A stretch of DNA of 64,000 nucleotides from Desulfovibrio sp. 86 (GCF_902702915.1 NZ_LR738849.1:3178001-3242000), one strand, 5' to 3'. Positions 1 to 7,893 are shown, counted from the stretch's first letter. Made by a program: numbers and translations. Notes: generated by a model from the sequence alone, not told the origin.

Positions 1-1050
1 GGTGCGTTCTTGAATTTGCTTCCACTTGAAGGGGAAAACGCCGGGGATAAAGAGCAAGACAAGACCGATCATGGCTACAATATGGCTGGAAATATGGTGC
101 CAGCTTTGTGTCATCCATAATGATGCCGTAAACCCAAAAATAAGCAGAATGAGAATCTCGCTTTGCGAAATTTGGGGCAGGCGTTTGAACTGCTCTGTTA
201 ACACTTGGGCTCCGCCTTCAATTTCCATATTTTTTGTCTTGAAGTGCCAGCGCAGCCAGATATTTGTTAAAAAAAACATGCCAAGATACGGCCATTGCAG
301 AATAAACCAGTCAAAATAGGATATGTCAATATGAAGCTCTTTGCTGAACAGGCCCACGAGCACGAGGTTGGGCAAATGCGAAGTAAGGATGCACATGCCA
401 GAAATCATGGAGCCATAAACAAGCACCTGAATCATTATATGCTTTTTTACAGCGCGCTCGGCTGGCGTATCACCGAAAAGATTTGTGATGCCGTTGACAA
501 TGGGCAGCAGCAGCGCTCCGCGGGGATTCGCCCCAGGGACGATAATGGAGAGAATAAAGTTGACGCCGAAGAGGCCCATTATAGTGCTGTTGGCGCTTCG
601 GATACGTAGTTTGTGCAGCAGGGTAATGGCGATGCGCTTGTCTATGCCAGCTAGCTGTATAATGGCGGCCATGATAAATGCTGCCATACAAATAAAGTAG
701 GCATTGGAGGTAAAGCCCGACACGGCGTTGGGAAATTTGTCGACAGCCCCGCTCAGAACGAGAAGCATGGGAATGGCCACTCCAGTTATACCCACGGGAA
801 TGGCTTCGGAAACCCAGATTATGCTGGCCCACACAACCACCGCCAAGGTAGCCTTGCCTTGTAGCGTGAGTCCATCCGGTTGCGGCATGAACAGCATAAT
901 GCCAAAGAAAACAACCCACGCAAAAATAAAACCGAGAAATGATTTTTGCGGGGATACCCCCGCCATGTCAGCGTTATTGTGCAGATTAGTCAGAAAGCGG
1001 GATAGTCCGAAACGAGGGCGAGGTTGGGTAGCTGGCGCATCATGTAACAT
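1..1050 (-). CDS. DASS-family divalent anion:Na+ symporter (3' end beyond window)
   Basis: I translated this leftward frame from the ATG at 1050; 350 residues are visible and the C-terminus lies beyond base 1. A cytoplasmic N-terminal stretch is followed by repeated hydrophobic segments: FIFAWVVFFGIMLF at about residue 41, then WASIIWVSEAIPVGITGVAI, then the FNAVSGF-like region and MGLFGVNFILSIIVPGAN. These match the SLC13/DASS transporters that import dicarboxylates, sulfate or small organic sulfonates with sodium; the substrate cannot be read from sequence. The start is supported by an AGGGAGGT Shine-Dalgarno six to seven bases upstream. It follows the sulfotransferase and TauE genes on the same strand after a 137-base leader containing two hairpins, so it may be the last gene of that unit. 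A sulfonate or organosulfate substrate is inference from these neighbours. Confidence 0.8.
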   Translation of the reverse strand, partial: MLHDAPATQPRPRFGLSRFLTNLHNNADMAGVSPQKSFLGFIFAWVVFFGIMLFMPQPDGLTLQGKATLAVVVWASIIWVSEAIPVGITGVAIPMLLVLSGAVDKFPNAVSGFTSNAYFICMAAFIMAAIIQLAGIDKRIAITLLHKLRIRSANSTIMGLFGVNFILSIIVPGANPRGALLLPIVNGITNLFGDTPAERAVKKHIMIQVLVYGSMISGMCILTSHLPNLVLVGLFSKELHIDISYFDWFILQWPYLGMFFLTNIWLRWHFKTKNMEIEGGAQVLTEQFKRLPQISQSEILILLIFGFTASLWMTQSWHHISSHIVAMIGLVLLFIPGVFPFKWKQIQERT

Positions 1051-1066
1051 ACTTACCTCCCTAGAA

Positions 1067-1147
1067 AAAATTCTAGTTTTAAGACATCCTGCACTGGTGA
1101 TTGAAGGCGGTCTTTATCCCCTGCAAGACCGGAATGTCCTGCAGGGG
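1067..1147 (-). promoter_or_regulatory. Two hairpins in the leader of the anion transporter
   Basis: The arms CCCCTGCA (1118-1125) and TGCAGGGG (1140-1147) form a perfect 8-bp stem with a 14-base loop. Closer to the gene, CTAGAA and TTCTAG around four T residues form a second small stem just upstream of the ribosome binding site. No U-run follows the larger stem, so a classic terminator is unlikely; an attenuator or processing site between the sulfotransferase and transporter genes is possible. Confidence 0.4.
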
Positions 1148-1187
1148 TAATCCGCGATCACCTATGACGGAAAGAAAGGTGCATCCA

Positions 1188-2342
1188 TTACAGGACGACG
1201 TCGCCCACATATTGCCGTTTGATGGAGAAATGTTTTTTCCATGCGGCCCAGGCTCGCAAGCCCATAATCATTTCCTCATCTGGATCTCCCTGCGGAAAGG
1301 TGTGCGGGTTGTCGGCTTCGGTCCAGATACCTTTTTTTCGACGTTCTTCACGCTGGCTAACAAGCCAATCATTGTAGCTTTCAAATACAATGTGCCCTTC
1401 GAAGCCGTCCAGGGTTGCAGCACGAACGCGGCCGTCAAATTCCACGTATTTGTTGATCATTTTTTCGGAAGGCATTTCTGGAGCTACATCATTCTTGTAA
1501 CCGGCTTCTTCCAGTGCCTTTCCGGCTACTGCTGCAAAGATGCGCTGGTCACGTTGGCTAAGCAGATCCTTATATATCCCTACATACTTATCGCTAATGG
1601 CGTGCCCCAGAGGTGCGTGATCGCGTGAAGCACCGCGTGCCTTGGCCATGTCTGTCTTGTAAAAATCAAGCATTCCCGTTTCAAAATCTTCACCCAGGAA
1701 TTCGCATACGCCGCGCATGACCTGCTCGGGTTGATGTACGAGTTTTTCATAGCAGACATCCAGCCACAAACCCTTATCCATCAGTGGTTTGCGCCAGTCT
1801 TTAACAGCATTCCAGCAGCGTTTCCATGAGTGGGCTGCGCAATAGATATTGGTAGGTCCGAAAGAGGATTCCATGTAGTCCACACAGGCATCTCGCCCAT
1901 CGCGGGTGATGTAAATAAACTGAGCATTGGGAAAGTCATGATGCATCGCATCGATAAAATAGAGATTGTGCGGTGTTTTTTCGCCCCAGCGCGGTTTGTT
2001 GCTGTATTGGGCGAACCGCTGATGCATTGCGGCGTAAAGTCCCGCAAAGCTACGTTCTGGAGCCAGTTCGATGACCTCGTCGAGGATCGCCCGCGGGTTG
2101 ACCTGCATGCCCCACAGGGGAGTCTTGAGGCCAAAAACCATTTCGCTGGCCAAGGTGCGGAAATTTTCATCTTTAGAAAGATCGCCATAGGTATGCAGAT
2201 AGGGATAAAAGCGGGGATAGTACCACACGACTTCCGGCACGGCGATACGTGAGTGGCAACCGAGAAGCGCCATAACCAGTGTTGTTCCAGAACGTTCCGC
2301 ACCAATCATGAATATGGGGCGTTCGTTAAGTGTAATGGACAT
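1188..2342 (-). CDS. PAPS-dependent sulfotransferase-family protein
   Basis: The protein has the two nucleotide-binding signatures of the sulfotransferase fold. The 5'-phosphosulfate loop FMIGAERSGTTLVMALL lies near the N-terminus, and a 3'-phosphate region FIYITRDGRDACVDYMES with Arg and Ser lies near residue 150. Members of this Sulfotransfer_3-type family transfer sulfuryl groups from PAPS to hydroxyls of small molecules or glycans; the acceptor here is unknown. I place the start at the ATG at 2342 because an AAGGAG motif lies just upstream; a TTG at 2360 is in frame but overlaps that motif. The gene sits 18 bases after the TauE/SafE stop, so the two are very probably co-transcribed. A sulfotransferase beside an anion importer and a sulfite-type exporter suggests handling of an organosulfate, but no direct evidence fixes the pathway. 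Confidence 0.75.
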   Translation of the reverse strand: MSITLNERPIFMIGAERSGTTLVMALLGCHSRIAVPEVVWYYPRFYPYLHTYGDLSKDENFRTLASEMVFGLKTPLWGMQVNPRAILDEVIELAPERSFAGLYAAMHQRFAQYSNKPRWGEKTPHNLYFIDAMHHDFPNAQFIYITRDGRDACVDYMESSFGPTNIYCAAHSWKRCWNAVKDWRKPLMDKGLWLDVCYEKLVHQPEQVMRGVCEFLGEDFETGMLDFYKTDMAKARGASRDHAPLGHAISDKYVGIYKDLLSQRDQRIFAAVAGKALEEAGYKNDVAPEMPSEKMINKYVEFDGRVRAATLDGFEGHIVFESYNDWLVSQREERRKKGIWTEADNPHTFPQGDPDEEMIMGLRAWAAWKKHFSIKRQYVGDVVL

Positions 2343-2360
2343 GCAATACTCCTTGTTCAA

Positions 2361-3104
2361 TTAAGATTGTATTAATGCCCTCATCAGGATGAAACCACCG
2401 ACGAGTATGCACACCACGGAAACCGTCTTTTTTAAGGTTGCAGTAGACACGGTATGTGCCATGCCGACACCTAGAATGACGCCCACAAGTTCCAGCACCG
2501 TCACCCATGCCGCGACTGAAAAATTGATGGCTTCGTTGGAAACATTGCCCAGTGTGCCGGAAAGCGCCGCCGTGATCTGAATGACCTGACTTGTGGCGAT
2601 AGCCGTCAATGGGGCGAACCCCAGTATGACCATAAGTGGTACTGAAAGAACGGGGCCGCCCACGCCAGTGAGCCCTGAACCGAAGCCCACCAATGCGCCT
2701 ATACCCAGCAACAGGGGGAGCCGCCGCCGAGGATGTTGTTCTGCGGATTTTTTGCGGGCAGGTAACAGCGCGTAGACACCGGCAAAGATGATGACGCTGC
2801 CCAGCAGGATCTCCAGTAGGTGCGGCGCGGCGTAGCCATTGCACAGAGCCCCAACATAGCCTGACGGGAGCGCCCCGAGGCAGACGGGGACCGTAATGCC
2901 CCAGTTGATGCTCCCGTGGCGCTGGTATAGCCATGTGCCCAGCACTCCGGTGAAAATGAAGCTGAACAAGGCCGTTCCCATGGCCACCTGAATGGGAAGG
3001 TTGGCGAATTCGTTTAGGGCGGGAATGAGCAGAATACCACCTACACCGACCGTGCCAATAAGCGCGCCCACGAGAATGGCGACCAAGGTTAGGAGAATAA
3101 ACAT
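2361..3104 (-). CDS. TauE/SafE-family sulfite/anion exporter
   Basis: This 247-residue protein is almost entirely hydrophobic, with about eight membrane segments. It shows the duplicated glycine-rich motif of the TauE/SafE family: GALIGTVGVGGILLIPAL at the N-terminus and GALVGFGSGLTGVGGPVLSV at the start of the second half. Family members export sulfite, sulfoacetate or related anions or serve as general anion permeases. A GGAG Shine-Dalgarno stands about seven bases before the ATG at 3104. It is the first gene of the leftward sulfur set, and the long region upstream (3105-3734) presumably holds its promoter. The length and the two-half repeat are normal for the family. Confidence 0.85.
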   Translation of the reverse strand: MFILLTLVAILVGALIGTVGVGGILLIPALNEFANLPIQVAMGTALFSFIFTGVLGTWLYQRHGSINWGITVPVCLGALPSGYVGALCNGYAAPHLLEILLGSVIIFAGVYALLPARKKSAEQHPRRRLPLLLGIGALVGFGSGLTGVGGPVLSVPLMVILGFAPLTAIATSQVIQITAALSGTLGNVSNEAINFSVAAWVTVLELVGVILGVGMAHTVSTATLKKTVSVVCILVGGFILMRALIQS

Positions 3105-3235
3105 ACATATGCTCCAAATACATAAGGTTGCCGCATCATCAGCAACTACCGTGCCAGATTTTTTTTAGATTAATAAACTGATATTAAAGAATAAAATTTA
3201 GGCATGCCAGAGTAGGCATAGTTTAAAATTGCAAA

Positions 3236-3275
3236 GAGGTGATGATATCTCTTTCTTTCGAAATATCATCACCTC
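3236..3275. repeat. Perfect 13-bp inverted repeat upstream of tauE
   Basis: GAGGTGATGATAT (3236-3248) is followed after 14 bases by its exact reverse complement (3263-3275). It lies about 130 bases upstream of the divergent tauE start. No strong T-run follows on the plus strand (CCATTTTGC), so it may be a regulator binding site or an RNA hairpin rather than a terminator. Confidence 0.55.
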
Positions 3276-3631
3276 CCATTTTGCTTGGCAGATATGCATC
3301 GTATGGTTGTGCGCAGATAGATCCCCGGCTTCCTCAACTTCAATATGTGTCGGCCTAATGGCTTCCATGCGCCCCCTCTTTTCCGGCGCGGTTTCCTGTA
3401 CCTTGTGGGGATTTATGGATTGGCATATAAGGCCCTGCCAATCGTCACACCCTCTTTCCTGCCCCTTTTTCGACTTTACCCCAAAAGGATTTCTTTACTG
3501 ACAAAAAAGAAGAGAAGCAGGGGAGAGGCAAAGGCAGTTGTGGTTCGCCGCAATTGCGGGCGAACATCCGATAAACTCATCCCAACTGGAACGGAGTACA
3601 AGAACATGCTTCAGACTCCGTTTTTGAAACG

Positions 3632-3663
3632 AAAAAAGGCTGCATTTTCATGCAGCCTTTTTT
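3632..3663. terminator. Bidirectional intrinsic terminator
   Basis: The stem GGCTGCAT / ATGCAGCC (3638-3645 and 3650-3657) is flanked by six A residues on the left and six T residues on the right, so it can terminate transcription in either direction. It stands about 70 bases outside the left boundary repeat of the integrated island and separates it from the chromosomal sulfur genes. Confidence 0.85.
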
Positions 3664-3734
3664 CAAAACTAACCCCCGGGGCTAACCCCTTGTGGGTATC
3701 TGGTGAGGTTTTTATTATAACCTCTTGAAATCAG

Positions 3735-3758
3735 TTGGCGTCCCCAAGGGGTTTTGAA
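3735..3758. repeat. Left attachment repeat (3' end of tRNA-Glu)
   Basis: These 24 bases recur in direct orientation at 19693-19716 with a single mismatch. Read on the minus strand they end in GGGGACGCCA, the acceptor 3' strand, discriminator and CCA of a bacterial tRNA-Glu. With the integrase gene beside the other copy, this marks the far boundary of the 16-kb island. Confidence 0.7.
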
Positions 3759-3922
3759 TATTCTATATAAGTCTACAATATTATTGATTGTTTTTAGAAA
3801 TTTTTATTTTCTACGCGAAAGCTAATACACATCGGCATAACGGCGGCAATCCCTCATTGGGGGAATTGAACCGCTCCCTCATATGCTCCCTAAACAGGTC
3901 GGATACAAGTGCAGCCCTATTT

Positions 3923-4183
3923 TTAGGATTTCGTGACGTTAAAGCCCAACTCATCTTCCAGGGCGGCTATCAATTCGGACGGACGAACATTCAACGCTTT
4001 CGCAATGATGAAAAGCATGTCGAGATGGGGCCATTTCCTGCCGACTTCCAGTGTGCAAAGGTAGCCAAGACTTATGCCCATTTTTTCGGATAACTGTTCT
4101 TGTGTCAGCCCTGCCGCTAGCCGATACCGGCGTAAAACATGCTGAAAATTTAGTCGTGCTGCTGAATTAAGAGGATTTTTCAT
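3923..4183 (-). CDS. Xre-family helix-turn-helix regulator
   Basis: An 86-residue protein made almost wholly of one HTH_3 domain: RLAAGLTQEQLSEKMGIS forms helices 2-3, followed by GYLCTLEVGRKWPHLDMLFI. Such small Xre proteins act as dimeric repressors controlling element maintenance or excision. It diverges from the CI-like gene at 4287, and the 13-bp inverted repeat at 4221-4251 between them is a natural shared operator. On its coding strand TATTAT lies only six bases before the ATG with no Shine-Dalgarno, so the message may be leaderless. It is the first gene inside the left boundary of the island. Confidence 0.75.
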   Translation of the reverse strand: MKNPLNSAARLNFQHVLRRYRLAAGLTQEQLSEKMGISLGYLCTLEVGRKWPHLDMLFIIAKALNVRPSELIAALEDELGFNVTKS

Positions 4184-4220
4184 TCTCTTATAATAGGCGT
4201 TTGCATGTTTTTTGTTTCTA

Positions 4221-4251
4221 GCCTACAGACTAGAAAAACTAGTCTATAGGC
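4221..4251. promoter_or_regulatory. Operator-like inverted repeat between divergent regulators
   Basis: GCCTACAGACTAG (4221-4233) and CTAGTCTATAGGC (4239-4251) are inverted copies with one mismatch around five A residues. The site lies between the divergent starts of the Xre gene (4183) and the CI-like gene (4287), where a dimeric HTH repressor would control both. Confidence 0.6.
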
Positions 4252-4286
4252 AAGAAGGTCAGGATTGCCGTTGTGGAGGTGAAATT

Positions 4287-4601
4287 ATGAATTTTTGGGA
4301 GCCGGAAGGGTATCACCAGTTAGGCCGGGATTTGTGCAAAGATATTGAGTGGGATGATGTGTACGCCCGTTTCAAAATTGCAACGGGAACCACAAATAAA
4401 ACAGACTTGGCTAACTACCTTGGGGCGCGGGTTTCGTGGCTCAACTTCTGTCGAAAGTATCAGATTGTGCCTGTGAAATGGTTGCGACGGTTAGTGTTTC
4501 TGAAAAGCGAATATACGCCGCAATGGGTCTTGCATGGCAGAGGCAAGCCAAAGTGGGAGGGGTGGGAGCTTGATAGTCCGCAAAGCCAAAGGATCCAATA
4601 A
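4287..4601 (+). CDS. CI-repressor-type HTH protein (DNA-binding domain only)
   Basis: The 104-residue protein fits the N-terminal DNA-binding domain of phage CI-like repressors. A helix-turn-helix in TTNKTDLANYLGARVSWLNF is followed by the family ending VKWLRRLVFLKSEYTPQWVL and HGRGKPKW. There is no C-terminal self-cleavage (S24) domain, so it would not respond to SOS by autoproteolysis. The start is fixed by a GGAGGTGAAATT-ATG ribosome site at 4287; an upstream in-frame ATG at 4212 would run through the operator. A second protein of the same type lies at 52480-52851 in the conjugation module. It probably regulates island genes together with the divergent Xre protein. Confidence 0.6.
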   Translation: MNFWEPEGYHQLGRDLCKDIEWDDVYARFKIATGTTNKTDLANYLGARVSWLNFCRKYQIVPVKWLRRLVFLKSEYTPQWVLHGRGKPKWEGWELDSPQSQRIQ

Positions 4602-4728
4602 ACCGCTTTTATTTTTGCTGACGGTAAGTAAGGGCTTTCTGGGTTGATTACGAACCAGTAGCCCCTTGGGAATGGCGGCGGATATGAAAGGCTGTTACAA
4701 TTTTTGAGTTGGCAGAGTATGAACTTAC
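4602..4728 (+). other. Short gap before the arsR promoter
   Basis: These bases hold no supported gene. The sequence directly after (4729 onward) contains the likely promoter of the ArsR-family gene. Confidence 0.4.
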
Positions 4729-4763
4729 TTGACACATATCAAATAATGTTGAACTATCAATCT
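4729..4763 (+). promoter_or_regulatory. arsR promoter with overlapping operator, probably leaderless
   Basis: TTGACA (4729-4734) is a perfect -35 element. A -10 at about 4752-4757 (AACTAT, weak) would start transcription at or next to the ATG at 4764, for which no Shine-Dalgarno is visible. The spacer holds TCAA-N6-TTGA (4739-4752), the same arrangement as the palindrome at 5152-5167 in front of the permease. This suggests that the ArsR protein represses both its own promoter and the permease. Confidence 0.5.
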
Positions 4764-5117
4764 ATGCAAACGAAACAAGCAACCAAAATCTTTGAGGCGC
4801 TTTCTTCCGACGTGCGCCTGGACTTATTCAGGCTACTGGTCAAACACGCGCCTGACGGCCTTGTGCAAGGCGATATTGCCAAAGAGCTTGATATTCCTTC
4901 GACCAATCTTTCCTTTCACCTCAAGGCCATTGTGCATAGCGGACTGGTGGACGTGGAACGGGAAGGTCGGTTTATGCGTTACAAGGCCAATATCCCGCTG
5001 ATGCTGGATATTGTGGGCTATCTGACGGAAGAATGCTGTTCCGGCAACCCGGAGGCTTGCCAAAGGTTCAGGGATGCAAGCCCGGTGAGTGGCATCCTGC
5101 CCAAGCGTGTTGATTGA
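4764..5117 (+). CDS. ArsR/SmtB-family metalloregulator
   Basis: A winged-helix protein of about 117 residues. KIFEALSSDVRLDLFRLLV is the ArsR helix 2 signature, LDIPSTNLSFHLKAIVHSGL is the recognition helix region and VDVEREGRFMRYKANI is the wing. The C-terminus carries ECC-x4-EAC, vicinal cysteines suited to binding As(III) or Sb(III). I choose the ATG at 4764 because it gives the normal distance to the first domain helix; the in-frame ATGs at 4704 and 4719 lie upstream of a good -35 element. The gene is followed by a permease and a small thioredoxin-like protein, and TCAA-N6-TTGA sites precede both arsR and the permease. Derepression on metalloid binding is the known family behaviour; the ligand is inferred. 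Confidence 0.8.
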   Translation: MQTKQATKIFEALSSDVRLDLFRLLVKHAPDGLVQGDIAKELDIPSTNLSFHLKAIVHSGLVDVEREGRFMRYKANIPLMLDIVGYLTEECCSGNPEACQRFRDASPVSGILPKRVD

Positions 5118-5151
5118 TAGGAGCAATTTTTTTTCACCTAAATATCAACTG

Positions 5152-5167
5152 GTCAACATATGTTGAC
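5152..5167 (+). promoter_or_regulatory. Palindromic ArsR operator upstream of the permease
   Basis: GTCAACATATGTTGAC is a perfect 16-bp palindrome 16 bases before the permease start. Its core TCAA-N6-TTGA recurs inside the arsR promoter at 4739-4752. The repetition in front of both transcription starts makes it the best candidate binding site for the ArsR protein. Confidence 0.65.
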
Positions 5168-5183
5168 ATGAGAACGGGAAACC

Positions 5184-6305
5184 ATGATGGATACTGAAAA
5201 GATGGGTTGTTGCTGTTCCGGGCAGACCCCGACCCCTGTGGCAAGCTCAGAAGGCTGGAATCGGAAATATTTGGCAATGATAGCGTCGCTGGCCGTGCTC
5301 TGGTGGCTGGCTTACAGCTATATTCTCCCGGCTTCACACTGGCTGGTTTTCGGGCTGTTCGGTATGAATCCTGAATCGCATCTCGGCGCTTCCTTGGAAT
5401 TTTTCATCTACGATACGGTGAAAATTCTTCTGCTACTGGTGGCGCTGATTTACGGCATTGCCTGGATACGCGCCTCGCTGAATGTGGAACGTGTGCGCGA
5501 TTATCTTGCCGGAAAACGGCGCGGCCTTGGGTATTTCCTCGGTGCTCTGTTCGGGTCGGTCACACCGTTTTGCTCCTGTTCCAGTATTCCGCTCTTTCTC
5601 GGTTTCACTACGGCACGAATCCCTATTGGCATCACCATGTCATTCCTGATTACTTCGCCGCTTATCAACGAAATCGCCGTTGTGTTGCTGTGGGGGCTGC
5701 TCGGCTGGAAATTCACGGTAATTTATGTGCTTGTAGGCATGGCGGCGGGAATCATCGGCGGCTTTTTTATGAACAACATCAGGGCGGAACGCTGGCTGCA
5801 ACCGTTCATAATTGAAGCCATGAACAACGCCCCCGCGCATCAGTATGTCAGCGAGAGCGGCGAAGTGCAAAAACTGACTGTCAGGCAGCGGCATGTATTC
5901 GCTTATGGAGAAATGACTTCTATCTTCAAGCGCGTCTGGAAGTGGGTCATTATCGGTGTGGGCATCGGTGCGGCGCTGCACGGTTTTGTGCCGGAAAACT
6001 GGTTTGCGGAAAATCTTGGAGCCGGTGAATGGTGGTCGGTTCCCGTGGCCGTATTGGTGGCGATTCCTCTTTATTCAAATGTGACGGGAATTGTGCCGGT
6101 TATGGAAAGTCTGCTGGTCAAGGGCTTGCCTATTGGTACGACAATGGCTTTCTGCATGAGTGCCGTAGCAGCCAGCATCCCGGAAGTGATGATGCTGCGA
6201 CAGATTATGACCATCAAACTGCAAGCGGCTTTCATCGGCTATTTATGGGTGATTTTTACACTGGTGGGTTGGCTGTTCAACATTCTTGGCCCGTACATAG
6301 TTTAA
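5184..6305 (+). CDS. ArsP/YraQ-type permease (UPF0718/DUF318)
   Basis: The 373-residue membrane protein has about eight to ten segments and the family hallmark GSVTPFCSCSSIPLFLGF near residue 130. In ArsP these cysteines bind trivalent organoarsenicals for efflux. A second conserved block, AIPLYSNVTGIVPVMESL, lies in the C-terminal half. Unusually, the N-terminus carries three consecutive cysteines (MGCCCSGQ), echoing the cysteine clusters in the neighbouring ArsR and thioredoxin proteins. The gene follows arsR by 66 bases and carries its own palindromic operator. Export of methylated or inorganic arsenite-like metalloids is the likeliest role; other UPF0718 members have no assigned substrate. 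Confidence 0.75.
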   Translation: MMDTEKMGCCCSGQTPTPVASSEGWNRKYLAMIASLAVLWWLAYSYILPASHWLVFGLFGMNPESHLGASLEFFIYDTVKILLLLVALIYGIAWIRASLNVERVRDYLAGKRRGLGYFLGALFGSVTPFCSCSSIPLFLGFTTARIPIGITMSFLITSPLINEIAVVLLWGLLGWKFTVIYVLVGMAAGIIGGFFMNNIRAERWLQPFIIEAMNNAPAHQYVSESGEVQKLTVRQRHVFAYGEMTSIFKRVWKWVIIGVGIGAALHGFVPENWFAENLGAGEWWSVPVAVLVAIPLYSNVTGIVPVMESLLVKGLPIGTTMAFCMSAVAASIPEVMMLRQIMTIKLQAAFIGYLWVIFTLVGWLFNILGPYIV

Positions 6306-6322
6306 TCAACAGGAGAGAGACA

Positions 6323-6613
6323 ATGGAAATAAAAGTATTCGGCCCCGGCTGCGCCCGCTGCACGGAAACGGAAAATCTGGTGAAAGAAGTGGCTGCGGCC
6401 AAGGGCGGCAATATCACAGTGCAAAAAGTGTCCGACCTGAAAGAAATGATGGCGGCGGGCGTGATGTCTACCCCGGCTGTGACTGTTGATGGCGTGGTGA
6501 AATCAACGGGAAAAATTCCAAGCAAAGAAGAAATCGCGGCTTGGATTGACGGCGCTGGCGGTTCGGCTGCTCCCGGTGCATCCGGTGGTTGCTGCTGCGG
6601 TGGTAAGTGCTGA
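6323..6613 (+). CDS. Small thioredoxin-fold protein with Cys-rich tail
   Basis: A 96-residue protein of the thioredoxin_3 (redox-active disulfide) family. It starts MEIKVFGPGCARCTETENLV, with CxxC at positions 10-13 and the cis-proline MSTPAVTVDGVV near residue 50. The tail contains GGCCCGGKC, a probable metal-binding addition. The start is set by AGGAGAGAGACA-ATG at 6323. The gene lies 17 bases after the permease and is clearly the third gene of the arsR operon. Similar proteins accompany UPF0718 permeases and may hand thiol-bound metalloid to the transporter; that role is inferred. Confidence 0.8.
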   Translation: MEIKVFGPGCARCTETENLVKEVAAAKGGNITVQKVSDLKEMMAAGVMSTPAVTVDGVVKSTGKIPSKEEIAAWIDGAGGSAAPGASGGCCCGGKC

Positions 6614-6648
6614 AAAGGAAGCGGCGGGGAATTTAGCAAGCCGTTTTT

Positions 6649-7893
6649 TTATAGGCCCAATGCACTGGCAATGCGCCTGAGTTCTGCTTTTTCTTCTTCC
6701 AGAAACAGCTTTGCCTCGCCATATTGGAGCGCTATTCGGGAATATTTTATTGCTGACTCCCTATAATCTTTCCCGAGGCTGCCAAGATGGACAAGGGTTT
6801 TCTGGAGCCGTACCTGAACCTCGTAAGAAGCGGCTGCATCCCGAATCACCGGATTGAAAGCGTCTTGAAAAAGATCGTCAATGCAAAGTTCGGGTACCCA
6901 AAGGCGCTTGAATTCAGCTGCTTCATCTTTCCTTTCAACTGTGTACACTTCAAGTACACGACCTGCTCTGACAACAATGTCAATAGCCGTGCCCTGGTCA
7001 TTGACTGCCGGAGACATGGCCCGTGAGGCTACTTCCGCCAGGACGCATAGGCCGAAGCGCGGGTCTTGTTCAAAGGTGCGCTGGTCTGCAATGGTGAAAC
7101 ATTTGCAGAATTCGCGATATGATTCAGATGTAAGTTTCTTGGTGAACAGAGCGAGCAGCGTGCCTTTTGTAACATATTTGCCCGGCGTGCTAGCAACGTA
7201 CACATCGACCTCATGTTCCTCCGCGAGTTGAGAAATTTTTTTGGCGTCGAAATATTGTAAATAGCCACTGGATTCCGCTTGTAAGTCAGTCCATTCCGGT
7301 AAAACATCAGGGAAAGTTTCAAACCGATTGCATCCATAGGTTGGTTTATGCGCGCGCCGCTTGATTGCATCGGTAGCGGCTTTTTCAATAAGACCGTTGG
7401 TTTCATTCACCCTGCCCAGAGTGGTCAGCCTGTCTACCCAGCGGATGAACGTCACCACGATGAAGATGACTGTAACGATGGTAAAGACGAACAGGATAAA
7501 CCTTCCGCCGCCCTCATACAAACCCATGTTCAAGGCGATAATCCCGACCAGACTGAACAGGAAGGTTCCTAGAAAGGTGCTAAGGGCATTCTGGGTTGTT
7601 TTGTCTTCTGTGATAAGCCTTGTGGCGCGGGGTGTTACATTTGATGTTGCCGCGCCATAGGCAGAAACCATCGTGGATAAGGAAAACGTAGTCACTGCCA
7701 GCATGCTTGAGGCCAGTATAGTCAAAATATTCCCGGCAGTTTCAGAGCCGACAATTTTACTGAGCTCTTCGGGAATATAGCTTTTAAAAATCACCGCTAC
7801 CAAGGCGCTCAGAACACCAAGCAGGGCGTAGGCGGAAACCTTGGGCCATATTTTTTTTGCCAAGGCCAGAATGGTAAATTTTACGTTCGTCAT
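6649..7893 (-). CDS. DUF2254 integral membrane protein
   Basis: The 414-residue protein matches the DUF2254 family. Four N-terminal membrane segments (AYALLGVLSALVAVIF, GNILTILASSMLAVTTFSL, FLGTFLFSLVGIIAL, FILFVFTIVTVIFIVV) are followed by a large soluble part holding the conserved SRAMSPAVNDQGTAIDIV near residue 300. Its function is not established. The ATG at 7893 has no Shine-Dalgarno today: an IS481-family element begins 12 bases upstream, and removing it would place CAGGA about ten bases before the start. The insertion therefore cuts the gene off from its native ribosome site and promoter. Expression now would need read-through from the transposase gene, which faces the same way. The gene is convergent with the ars cassette. 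Confidence 0.8.
   Translation of the reverse strand: MTNVKFTILALAKKIWPKVSAYALLGVLSALVAVIFKSYIPEELSKIVGSETAGNILTILASSMLAVTTFSLSTMVSAYGAATSNVTPRATRLITEDKTTQNALSTFLGTFLFSLVGIIALNMGLYEGGGRFILFVFTIVTVIFIVVTFIRWVDRLTTLGRVNETNGLIEKAATDAIKRRAHKPTYGCNRFETFPDVLPEWTDLQAESSGYLQYFDAKKISQLAEEHEVDVYVASTPGKYVTKGTLLALFTKKLTSESYREFCKCFTIADQRTFEQDPRFGLCVLAEVASRAMSPAVNDQGTAIDIVVRAGRVLEVYTVERKDEAAEFKRLWVPELCIDDLFQDAFNPVIRDAAASYEVQVRLQKTLVHLGSLGKDYRESAIKYSRIALQYGEAKLFLEEEKAELRRIASALGL

Larger units (their letters stand above)
3105..3734. other. Intergenic region, no convincing gene
   Basis: The open frames here lack ribosome binding sites and resemble no protein I recognise. The stretch from 3150 to 3230 is AT-rich and is a plausible promoter region for the leftward tauE gene. 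It also holds the inverted repeat at 3236-3275 and the terminator at 3632-3663, which are listed separately. Confidence 0.6.

Noticed and set aside
470-919. Minus-strand open frame of about 150 codons
   Set aside because: It is a shadow of the DASS transporter, which is read in another frame of the same strand and shows proper membrane segments and a ribosome site.
1118-1147. Riboswitch upstream of the anion transporter
   Set aside because: The hairpin is simple and matches no riboswitch class I know; listed only as a leader hairpin.
2326-3123. Long minus-strand frame over the TauE gene
   Set aside because: Composition is His/Arg/Gly-rich and membrane segments appear only in the frame 2361-3104.
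3229-3728. Two overlapping plus-strand frames upstream of the island
   Set aside because: No ribosome sites, they run through a terminator hairpin, and the composition does not look like protein.
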